From: Candidatus Jorgensenbacteria bacterium RIFCSPLOWO2_12_FULL_42_11
GTDB lineage: Bacteria > Patescibacteriota > Minisyncoccia > UBA6257 > MFKM01
Assembly (NCBI GenBank): GCA_001779575.1
Contig: MFKM01000030.1
Location: forward strand, 1 to 30,924
Reading direction: 5' to 3'
Length of the DNA: 30,924 nucleotides
The notes beneath the pieces were generated by a model, which searched no databases, was not told where the DNA came from, and saw only the letters and a list, made by a program, of their open reading frames with translations. This document shows, piece by piece, positions 1-5,702 of the stretch (position 1 is the first letter of the stretch; every line of letters begins with the position of its first letter). The position numbers and the translations under genes are program-made.

Positions 1-62
1 CGATGTATCTCTTTAAGTTTTCCCGTTTGACAGATTTGTTTTTGTTGGGAATTTTGTCTTAA
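1..62 (+). CDS. possible 3' end of an upstream gene (partial)
   Basis: An open frame runs in from the left edge (codons from position 3) to a TAA at 60-62 and is followed directly by a strong hairpin, as expected for the last codons of a gene. The visible residues are hydrophobic and end in LFLLGILS. The stretch is too short to identify; its place before pilB would suit another pilus or competence gene, but that is a guess. Confidence 0.3.
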   Translation, partial: MYLFKFSRLTDLFLLGILS

Positions 63-99
63 CTAAATCCCGCCCCTTTTGAAGGGACGGGATTTGGTT
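61..99 (+). terminator. hairpin, probable intrinsic terminator upstream of pilB
   Basis: An 18-bp stem (61-78 with 82-99) encloses a 3-nt loop. It has one T-G wobble and one C-A mismatch and a GC-rich core. It starts at the stop codon of the partial upstream frame. The trailing T-run is weak (GGTTTAAT), so termination is likely but not certain. Confidence 0.55.
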
Positions 100-119
100 T
101 AATAATCAAAACAATCTTT

Positions 120-125
120 TATAAT
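120..125 (+). promoter_or_regulatory. -10 box for pilB
   Basis: A perfect TATAAT lies 23 bases before the pilB ATG. The only candidate -35 is a poor TTGGTT at 95-100 inside the terminator stem. No Shine-Dalgarno sequence follows; the leader is A/T only. Confidence 0.45.
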
Positions 126-148
126 TAATATATTAAATTTTTTAAAAC

Positions 149-1870
149 ATGCTTTCTCTTCCCGTTTCAAAATTAAAGAAACTTATAATTGACGAAGGCC
201 TAATCAAGCCCGAGGAATTTGACCGATTAATTTTAGAAGCCGAAAGCAAAAAACAAAACTTGATAGACCTTCTGATTTCGCAGGGTTTTGTCACCAAGGA
301 TTATTTCTATGATATTCTGACGAAATCTTTAAAAGTAGAAAGGGTTTATTTAAGGAATCAAAAAATTGACGAGGAAGTTTTAAATCTTTTGCCTCGGGAT
401 TTGGCTCAATCTCGGCGGGCTCTGGTTTTCCGGCGGGAGCCGGACGGCGCTTTAGATATCGCTTTTGAAGACCCCACTAATTTGAACAACCTGGATTTTC
501 TCCAGCGCCGCTTAGGAGTAAAAATTAATCCTTTTCTGGCTACCGATGACGACCTGGAATGGGGTTTTTCCGCTTACGAAGCCCGTTTGGCCCAGGATTT
601 TAAAAAAATAATTGAAGAAAGCGTTGAGGCTTCTTTGAATTCTCGGCTGGAAGGAGACGAAAGATTGGTTGAAGCGGCCGCTGAACTGCCAATCGTGGCT
701 ATCGTTGACAATCTTTTGAATTATGCCGTTTCTCTTCGGGCTTCGGATATTCATTTGGAAATTACCGAAGAAAATGTTTTAGCCCGTTTTCGCATTGACG
801 GCATTCTTCACGAAATTATTAAAATTCGCAAAGAAGCCCAGCCGGCGATTATCGCCCGCATTAAACTTTTATCCGGTTTGAGAATTGACGAACATTCAAG
901 ACCCCAGGACGGTCGTTTTCGTTTTCAAAGCGGCCAGCAATTTATTGACATTCGGGTGTCCGTGATGCCGACTTTTCACGGCGAAAAAGCGGAGATGCGG
1001 TTATTAACCGCTTCCCAGAAACCTCTTTCTTCCAACGAATTGGGACTATTGGAAGACCATGCCAAGACCTTGGAAGATAATGCCAGAAAGACGTTTGGAA
1101 TGCTTTTGGTTTGCGGTCCAACCGGCAGCGGCAAGACCACCACTCTTTATTCAATTTTGAACAAGTTGAATCGGCCGGAAGTGAACATTGTCACCATTGA
1201 AGACCCGATTGAATATAATATGCGCAACGTTAATCAGGTTCAGGTTAATCCGGCCGCCGATATTACTTTTGCCAATGGTTTGCGGGCAATTTTGCGGCAA
1301 GACCCCAATGTTATCATGGTAGGGGAAGTCCGCGATAATGAAACGGCGGAAATAGCGATTCACTCGGCTCTTACCGGCCACCTGGTCTTAACCAGTCTTC
1401 ACACCAATGATGCCGCGACAGCCATCCCCCGACTGGTGGATATGAAAATTCCCCCGTTTTTGGTGGCGGCTGTTTTAAACTTGGTCGCGGCCCAGCGTTT
1501 AGTGCGCAATATCCATCGGGACTGCGTTGAGTCTTACGTTCCGGAAAAAGAAATTCTGGAAATTATTCGCAAAGAATTGGCTGAAATCGGCCTGGACGCC
1601 AAAGACATTCATCTTCCCAAAATTTTTTATCGCGGCAAGGGTTGCCAATCTTGTAATTTTACCGGTTATTTCGGAAGGTCGGTTATTTTTGAATTATTGG
1701 AAGTGAATAGCGAGATTAGAAAATTAATTGTCAGTCCGGAATTTTCTCTGGACGCTCTTAAAAAATTAGCCAATCAGCAAGGAATGATTACGATGTTTGA
1801 AGACGGATTAAGAAAAATTGAGCGGGGGGTTACGACTATTGAAGAAGTACTTCGCGTAATTCGTGAGTAG
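149..1870 (+). CDS. pilB: type IV pilus assembly ATPase PilB (GspE family)
   Basis: Hexameric secretion ATPase that powers pilus extension from the cytoplasmic face of the inner membrane. The 573-residue protein has an N-terminal MshEN-type domain (about 1-140), then the two-part motor domain: Walker A GPTGSGKT at 323-330, and a Walker B/Asp box VIMVGEVRD at 388-396 with E393 as the likely catalytic glutamate. The zinc module of PilB proteins is normally four cysteines. Here the first pair reads H456-R-D-C459 and the second C499-Q-S-C502, so His replaces one Cys, a substitution that could still bind zinc. pilC follows after a repeat-filled gap. ATG 149 is the only sensible start and has no Shine-Dalgarno sequence. 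Family assignment is secure; PilB rather than GspE is inferred from the prepilin context. Confidence 0.95.
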   Translation: MLSLPVSKLKKLIIDEGLIKPEEFDRLILEAESKKQNLIDLLISQGFVTKDYFYDILTKSLKVERVYLRNQKIDEEVLNLLPRDLAQSRRALVFRREPDGALDIAFEDPTNLNNLDFLQRRLGVKINPFLATDDDLEWGFSAYEARLAQDFKKIIEESVEASLNSRLEGDERLVEAAAELPIVAIVDNLLNYAVSLRASDIHLEITEENVLARFRIDGILHEIIKIRKEAQPAIIARIKLLSGLRIDEHSRPQDGRFRFQSGQQFIDIRVSVMPTFHGEKAEMRLLTASQKPLSSNELGLLEDHAKTLEDNARKTFGMLLVCGPTGSGKTTTLYSILNKLNRPEVNIVTIEDPIEYNMRNVNQVQVNPAADITFANGLRAILRQDPNVIMVGEVRDNETAEIAIHSALTGHLVLTSLHTNDAATAIPRLVDMKIPPFLVAAVLNLVAAQRLVRNIHRDCVESYVPEKEILEIIRKELAEIGLDAKDIHLPKIFYRGKGCQSCNFTGYFGRSVIFELLEVNSEIRKLIVSPEFSLDALKKLANQQGMITMFEDGLRKIERGVTTIEEVLRVIRE

Positions 1871-1888
1871 ATTCACGAATTACGCGAA
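1851..1888. repeat. 16-bp perfect inverted repeat over the pilB stop codon
   Basis: Arms 1851-1866 and 1873-1888 are perfect reverse complements (core CGTAATTCGTGA) with a 6-nt loop containing the TAG stop. No T-run follows, so it is not a classical terminator. The core resembles the larger palindrome before tatD. Confidence 0.8.
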
Positions 1889-1963
1889 TTTAGAATTAAG
1901 AATGCAAAATTAAGAATTTATTGAAAATTATTATTAAAAGCGTTAATTCTGAATTCTAAATTC
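1886..1963. repeat. AATTCTAAATTC-type inverted repeat
   Basis: GAATTTAGAATTAAG at 1886-1900 matches the reverse complement of 1949-1963 at 14 of 15 positions. The rest of the pilB-pilC gap is made of related AT-rich words. Similar words recur inside tatD and between rpsC and rplP. Confidence 0.6.
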
Positions 1964-1980
1964 TGAATTTTTAATTAACG

Positions 1981-1986
1981 TATAAA
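1981..1986 (+). promoter_or_regulatory. possible -10 box for pilC
   Basis: TATAAA lies 7 bases before the pilC ATG, which would give a leaderless transcript. No convincing -35 or extended -10 is present. Confidence 0.3.
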
Positions 1987-1993
1987 CACGTTT

Positions 1994-3208
1994 ATGAGAT
2001 TTCACTACACAGCCAGCGAACCTGCCGGCAAAATCATTGAAAACGAAATTGAAGCCCAGGGAATAGCCGAAGTTTTGGAATTTCTGACCAGCCGAGGTTT
2101 AAAGCCGGTTAATATTAAAATTATTAAAGGAATTAAAGCGGTTAGCGGCCAGGGTATTTTTGGGGCGTCAATCACCGAAAATGATAAAATTTTTTTGACG
2201 AGATATCTGGGCTTGATGCTTAAAGTAGGCACCGATCTTTTCCAGGCGCTTGATGTTTTGATGACTGATTTTGACAAGCCGATCATCAAAGCGTTTTTAA
2301 GCGAAGTCCGTTCTAATTTGGAAAAAGGCCAGCCGTTTTATCTTTCTTTTGCCCGGTATCCGAAATTTTTTAATCCGGTTTTTGTCAATTTGATAAAAGC
2401 GGGGGAAGTTTCCGGCAATCTGGATAAAATCTTGGAAGATTTAAGCGTTACTTTGGAAAAACAGCAGGAAATCAAAAGCCGCATTCAAGGGGTTTTGATT
2501 TACCCGATTTTTCTTTTGGTGGCTTCGTTTTCAATCCTGTTTTTTCTGGTTACCTTCGCTCTTCCGAAAATTGCCGGCGTTTTTCAAGGCAGCGGCTTTA
2601 AAGCGCCTTTGTTCTCAAGAATTGTTTTTGCCGTGGGGGCGTTTTTCGGAAAATACGCCTTACTTCTCGCCGCTGTTTTGATTTTTGGAGCGTTTGCCGT
2701 TTTTTATTTTTACAAAACCTCGCTTGTTTTTAGACGCTTTCTCTTCAGTTTGATAAACCGCTTGCCCGTTATTCGCGGTGTGATTGCCGAATTGGCTTTG
2801 CAACGTTTTGCTTCAACCCTCGCTTCTTTAATAAAGGCCGGTTTGTCGTTTACCAAGGGGATAGAAATTACCGCTCAAGCCGTGGGCAACGAAGAATTGA
2901 AGGCGGCCCTGTTGAGAGTTTCTCAAGAGGGAATGGCCGCTAAAGGGTTGAAAGTGAGCGAAGCCTTTAGAAGAGAACCGATTTTCCCCAGGGTAGTGGT
3001 CAATCTTATTTCTATTTCCGAAAAATCCGGCCATATTGAAAATGTTTTGATAACTCTTAGCGGCTTTTACGAAAAAGAAGCCGACGCGGCCATAAAATTT
3101 ATGGTTACCTTGCTTGAGCCGGCCCTTCTGATGATCATGGGAGTTATCGTGGGCGTCATCGCTTTGGCCATCATTGTTCCGATTTATCAGTTGACCGGCA
3201 ACTTCTGA
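1994..3208 (+). CDS. pilC: type IV pilus inner-membrane platform protein PilC (GspF family)
   Basis: Polytopic inner-membrane platform that couples the PilB motor to pilin insertion. The 404-residue length is normal for the family. It has a short N-terminal region and two GspF domains. Hydrophobic helices sit at about 168-193, 215-240 and near the C-terminus (about 370-395), the usual three-helix pattern. The first GspF domain contains the typical NLIKAGEVSGNLDKIL stretch and the second repeats it as NLISISEKSGHIENVL. It follows pilB and precedes the prepilins, consistent with one assembly locus. The start is ATG 1994, just after a TATAAA, with no ribosome binding site visible. Confidence 0.95.
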   Translation: MRFHYTASEPAGKIIENEIEAQGIAEVLEFLTSRGLKPVNIKIIKGIKAVSGQGIFGASITENDKIFLTRYLGLMLKVGTDLFQALDVLMTDFDKPIIKAFLSEVRSNLEKGQPFYLSFARYPKFFNPVFVNLIKAGEVSGNLDKILEDLSVTLEKQQEIKSRIQGVLIYPIFLLVASFSILFFLVTFALPKIAGVFQGSGFKAPLFSRIVFAVGAFFGKYALLLAAVLIFGAFAVFYFYKTSLVFRRFLFSLINRLPVIRGVIAELALQRFASTLASLIKAGLSFTKGIEITAQAVGNEELKAALLRVSQEGMAAKGLKVSEAFRREPIFPRVVVNLISISEKSGHIENVLITLSGFYEKEADAAIKFMVTLLEPALLMIMGVIVGVIALAIIVPIYQLTGNF

Positions 3209-3213
3209 AGGGC

Positions 3214-3260
3214 TTGGTCTAAAATTTCGAGCCGTCAGGCGATGAAATTTTAGCAACCAA
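3214..3260. repeat. bulged hairpin after pilC
   Basis: A 10-bp perfect stem (3219-3228 with 3244-3253), extended outward by TTGGT/ACCAA with a 2-nt bulge, encloses a small GCC-GTCA-GGC hairpin. It lies between the pilC stop and the GIY-YIG cassette. No T-run follows, so a role as terminator is doubtful. Confidence 0.5.
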
Positions 3261-3266
3261 ACCTTT

Positions 3267-3563
3267 ACCCCCACACTCAAAAACTACTATGTTTTATTTC
3301 TATATCTTGCAATCAGTTAAAGATAAAGATTTGTATTTCGGATTTTCTTCTGACTTGCGACAAAGAGTAAAAGAACATAATAAAGGTCGCGTTCTTGCAA
3401 CCAATAAACGTAAACCACTGCGATTGGTATACTATGAAGCCTATCTTTCAGAAAAGGACGCCAGGAACAGAGAGCGACAAATTAAACTGCGCGCTCAAGC
3501 ATTTACTTCACTGAAACGTAGAATTAAAGATAGTATTTTACAGTAGTTTTTGAGTGTGGGGGT
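3267..3563 (+). mobile_element. 297-bp GIY-YIG cassette with perfect 22-bp terminal inverted repeats
   Basis: Positions 3267-3288 and 3542-3563 are exact reverse complements over 22 bases (left arm begins ACCCCCACACTC). They enclose only one gene: its ATG begins right after the left arm and its stop lies inside the right arm. The cassette sits between pilC and the first prepilin, genes normally close together. No clear target-site duplication is visible. The bracketing strongly suggests a mobile or once-mobile unit; the mechanism is unknown. Confidence 0.65.
3289..3546 (+). CDS. small GIY-YIG family nuclease
   Basis: An 85-residue single-domain protein of the GIY-YIG endonuclease superfamily (UPF0213/YhbQ-like). 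The sequence shows the YIL strand at residues 5-7 (in place of GIY), the paired YFG at 16-18 (in place of YIG), then SSDLRQRVKEHNKG with the usual Arg and His, a LVYYEAYLSEKDARNRERQIK helix carrying the metal-binding Glu, and a basic tail. Such proteins cut DNA, but the substrates of the free-standing small ones are mostly unknown. The gene is enclosed by perfect 22-bp inverted repeats, interrupts the pilus locus, and has no Shine-Dalgarno sequence. Family call is firm; a role in moving the cassette is inference. Confidence 0.85.
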   Translation: MFYFYILQSVKDKDLYFGFSSDLRQRVKEHNKGRVLATNKRKPLRLVYYEAYLSEKDARNRERQIKLRAQAFTSLKRRIKDSILQ

Positions 3564-3573
3564 GCTCGATTAC

Positions 3574-4107
3574 ATGAATAAATTTTTATCACTTCGTTCA
3601 AAAATTTATATAAAATCGGCAGGGTTTACCTTAATAGAGCTTTTGGTAACGGTTGCCATTTTGGCGGCAGTGGCGGCAATTGGCGGCATTAATTTGTTTG
3701 GCTATTATAATCGTCAAAATTTAGAATTAACCGCCGAAGAAATTACGGTCTTAATCAGAGACGCTCAAAACAGAACTCTCGTTCAGCAAGATGGCAACGC
3801 TGACGGCCAGGGAGACCAGTGGGGCGTTAATTTTGAAAATAGAATTTCGGATTCGGATTTGGCGCGACTTTTTTGTTGCGGTTCAAGCTACGATTTGGGA
3901 ACCGTTGTCAATACTTACAATTTGCGAACGGGTGTTGAATTGACTGATCCCGGCGAAGGCAGTTCCAAGGATATTGTTTTGTCCAGATTAACCGGTTATC
4001 CCGGCGTCCCCGCTTCCATTACCGTTGCTTTAAAAAACAATCCTGCCGCTTTTTTTATTATCACCGTTGGCGCGATTGGACAGGTATCGCGGTCGCCATT
4101 AGAATAA
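3574..4107 (+). CDS. type IV prepilin / GspH-FimT-like pseudopilin
   Basis: Secreted pilin subunit. With the start at ATG 3574 the leader is MNKFLSLRSKIYIKSAG followed by FTLIELLVTVAILAAVAAIG: a class III signal with cleavage expected between G17 and F18, Glu at +5, then the hydrophobic N-terminal helix. The remaining roughly 120 residues are a globular head of low similarity containing NADGQGDQWGVNF and a CC pair. A longer frame from TTG 3550 overlaps the GIY-YIG terminal repeat and is unlikely. The GspH/FimT placement rests on size and on the DAQNRT region after the helix, and is tentative. Processing would need a prepilin peptidase, which is not in this window. Confidence 0.85.
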   Translation: MNKFLSLRSKIYIKSAGFTLIELLVTVAILAAVAAIGGINLFGYYNRQNLELTAEEITVLIRDAQNRTLVQQDGNADGQGDQWGVNFENRISDSDLARLFCCGSSYDLGTVVNTYNLRTGVELTDPGEGSSKDIVLSRLTGYPGVPASITVALKNNPAAFFIITVGAIGQVSRSPLE

Positions 4108-4119
4108 ATATCATAAGGC

Positions 4120-4182
4120 ATGAATTACAAAACATCGCGAAATCAGAAATTTAAGTTTCAAGATTCCGGGCAGGCCCAGTAG
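4120..4182 (+). pseudogene. cut-off 5' end of the second prepilin gene
   Basis: ATG 4120 (weak AAGG upstream) opens a frame for MNYKTSRNQKFKFQDSGQAQ and stops at TAG 4180. Its DSGQA is the conserved stretch just before a class III pilin helix, yet the helix is missing. The missing part (LVEILIGL...) continues in the same frame at 4325, beyond a 146-bp insertion. This is best read as the original N-terminus, severed by that insertion. Confidence 0.6.
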
Positions 4183-4320
4183 TGAAAACTCGACTGCTTT
4201 TATAATTAAATTCAAAGGGTTTCACGCTAGAGCGTTAACAAAAAATTGTTTTGAAGCTTCAACATGAATCAAGGTCATAAAATAAAAGAGAATTTAATAA
4301 GTCGAGTTTCTACTACTGGG
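4175..4320. mobile_element. miniature inverted-repeat element, CCCAGTA family, copy 3 (146 bp)
   Basis: The ends are CCCAGTAGT...ACTACTGGG. The terminal inverted repeat runs about 21 bases (CCCAGTAGTGAAAACTCGAC on the left) with two mismatches. CAGG directly precedes (4171-4174) and follows (4321-4324) the element, a 4-bp target duplication. Removing the element and one CAGG rejoins the prepilin frame GQA-LVEI. The element carries a TATAAT at 4201-4206, an ACGCT-AGCGT hairpin and the palindrome TTGAAGCTTCAA at 4251-4262, just before the new ATG 4264. The end sequence matches the two elements around rplW. Confidence 0.7.
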
Positions 4321-4923
4321 CAGGCCTTAGTTGAAATTCTTATCGGATTGGCCGTGGCCGGAACTTTAATAGGCGCGGCGACTACGGCGTTGGTGGCGAT
4401 TTTGCGCTCCGGCTTGGAAACTAAAAATTTTCAAATCGCTTCTTCTTTGGGCCAAGAATTGATGGATAATGTCAAAACGGTGGCCGAAGCCGATTGGCGC
4501 GACATTTACGATTTGAGCAAAGGACAGAACACTCAATATTACGCAATGGCTTCGGGGACAGCGTCTATTATTTTTTCCGGCGTCGCCACATCTACCGTCG
4601 GCAACATTACTTATACCAAATTTTTTTCCGTAGAGAATGTTAAACGCTTAAGTGGAATTATCAGCGTTGATTTCTTGGCCGTTGATGATCCTTCCACCCA
4701 GAAAATTGTCAGCCACGTCCAGTGGCCCAGCGCCGGCCGGACTGCCGAAGCGGTTTTGACGGTTTATTTGAGCCGCTGGCGCAATTCTATTTCCCGCCAG
4801 ACCGATTGGTCGGGAGGAAGCGGTCAAACGGGGCCGGTTTCCGAATTAAATAAAAAATTTGCCTCCTCCACGGGCATTGATTATTCTTCAAGCACGGGTT
4901 CAATTATTATTCAGGGATTTTAA
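4264..4923 (+). CDS. prepilin-like protein (PilV/PulJ-type minor pilin) with element-derived start
   Basis: A 219-residue pseudopilin. After a polar leader comes STTGQALVEILIGLAVAGTL: cleavage is expected between G and Q, with Glu at +5, followed by the hydrophobic helix. The head has the SLGQELMDNVKTVAEADWRDIY stretch common to minor pilins that initiate or cap the fibre. The first 18 codons, including the ATG, are encoded by the inserted miniature element; native prepilin sequence begins at GQA (4318 on). The leader remains in frame and keeps a functional-looking prepilin signal, so the gene was probably rescued rather than killed. No Shine-Dalgarno sequence. The exact minor-pilin class is uncertain. 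Confidence 0.8.
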   Translation: MNQGHKIKENLISRVSTTGQALVEILIGLAVAGTLIGAATTALVAILRSGLETKNFQIASSLGQELMDNVKTVAEADWRDIYDLSKGQNTQYYAMASGTASIIFSGVATSTVGNITYTKFFSVENVKRLSGIISVDFLAVDDPSTQKIVSHVQWPSAGRTAEAVLTVYLSRWRNSISRQTDWSGGSGQTGPVSELNKKFASSTGIDYSSSTGSIIIQGF

Positions 4924-4975
4924 GTTAAGATTTAAAATTTACCCCTCCATCTATCTTTATGAGGAAATTTTTGTT

Positions 4976-5065
4976 ATGAATAAAAAATTTGTTTTTTTTG
5001 AGTTCAATATTGCGGAAATTTTGCGACAAGCCGGAATTTCGTTTGGAGATTGGAATAATGTTTAG
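4976..5065 (+). CDS. possible 29-residue small protein
   Basis: ATG 4976 follows a GAGGA at 4961-4965, a reasonable Shine-Dalgarno sequence at a 10-base spacing in a region where such sites are rare. The frame encodes 29 residues beginning MNKKFVFFEFNIAEILRQAG and ends at TAG 5063. It resembles nothing I recognise. It lies between the second prepilin and the grpE promoter. It could equally be chance. Confidence 0.3.
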   Translation: MNKKFVFFEFNIAEILRQAGISFGDWNNV

Positions 5066-5114
5066 GATAATCCCTTTTTCGTAAAAATTTCGTGTTCCGC
5101 ATTCAAAAATACAT

Positions 5115-5142
5115 TTGACTTCTCAAAACTTAGGATTACAAT
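5115..5142 (+). promoter_or_regulatory. sigma70-type promoter of grpE, leaderless
   Basis: TTGACT (5115-5120), a 16-bp spacer and TACAAT (5137-5142). The expected start falls at about 5149-5150, directly on the GrpE ATG 5151, so the message would be leaderless. No CIRCE/HrcA inverted repeat (TTAGCACTC-type) is present, so control differs from many dnaK operons. Confidence 0.7.
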
Positions 5143-5150
5143 TTCTTATT

Positions 5151-5672
5151 ATGACCGAAGAAGCGAAAATTCAAGAATCAGAAGAAGAAAAACCGGCGGA
5201 GCTTGACGATTTGTCAAAATGCCAGAAAGAACGGGACGAATATCTTGACGGTTGGCGGCGGGCCAAGGCCGAACTTCTGAATTATAAAAAAGAAGAAAAT
5301 AAAAGATTTGAAATTTTCGCGAAGCTGGCCAACGAAGGATTGATAAGAAATCTTTTGACGGTTTTGAGCAGTTTTGATTTGGGGCTAATGTCTTTGTCTC
5401 CCTACGGGAGATCCCCCGAAGGGGGAGAAAAAGAAGGATTAGACCAGAAAGGGATGTATTTGATTCGCTCTCAACTTAAAGATATTCTTAAATCGCACGG
5501 CTTGGAAGAAATCGCGGTTTCAACGGGAGAGGTTTTTAATCCGGCTACGCAAGAAGCGGTGGCTGAAATCGCGTCGGATCAACCGGCGGGAACTATTATT
5601 GAAGAAGTGGAAAAAGGTTATTTATTAAATGGCCGGACAATCAAGCCGGCGAGGGTAAAAATAGCAAAATAA
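5151..5672 (+). CDS. grpE: nucleotide exchange factor GrpE
   Basis: Cytoplasmic dimer that releases ADP from DnaK. From ATG 5151 it has 173 residues: an acidic N-terminal tail (EESEEEKPAEL type), a long coiled-coil helix (CQKERDEYLDGWRRAKAELLNYKKEE), then the beta domain ending with VFNPATQEAVAEI and GYLLNGRTIKPARVKIAK, all standard. An upstream TTG would overlap the promoter; ATG 5151 fits both promoter and family. Oddity: after SSFDLGLMSL the protein carries about 13 residues, SPYGRSPEGGEKE, encoded by two back-to-back perfect hairpins (5397-5426). dnaK follows after 30 bases. Confidence 0.93.
   Translation: MTEEAKIQESEEEKPAELDDLSKCQKERDEYLDGWRRAKAELLNYKKEENKRFEIFAKLANEGLIRNLLTVLSSFDLGLMSLSPYGRSPEGGEKEGLDQKGMYLIRSQLKDILKSHGLEEIAVSTGEVFNPATQEAVAEIASDQPAGTIIEEVEKGYLLNGRTIKPARVKIAK
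5397..5426. repeat. double palindrome inside grpE
   Basis: Two abutting perfect hairpins, TCTCCC-TAC-GGGAGA (5397-5411) and TCCCCC-GAA-GGGGGA (5412-5426), lie in frame within grpE. They encode a Gly/Pro-rich loop absent from ordinary GrpE proteins, like the palindromic elements known to insert into coding genes of Rickettsia. Confidence 0.7.
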
Positions 5673-5702
5673 ATTTATTATTTACAATAAAAATTAAAAA
5701 TT

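Noticed and set aside
3550..3573. TTG 3550 as the prepilin start
   Set aside because: It lies in the GIY-YIG terminal repeat and would add eight codons before a normal prepilin leader; ATG 3574 is the natural start.
4177..4318. 9-bp target duplication GGGCAGGCC for the prepilin element
   Set aside because: The outer GGG and CC can belong to the element ends (CCCAGT...ACTGGG). With those ends the duplication is CAGG, matching the 4-5 bp of the sister copies.
5066..5150. CIRCE/HrcA operator in front of grpE
   Set aside because: No TTAGCACTC-N9-GAGTGCTAA or near match is present; only a sigma70-type promoter is visible.
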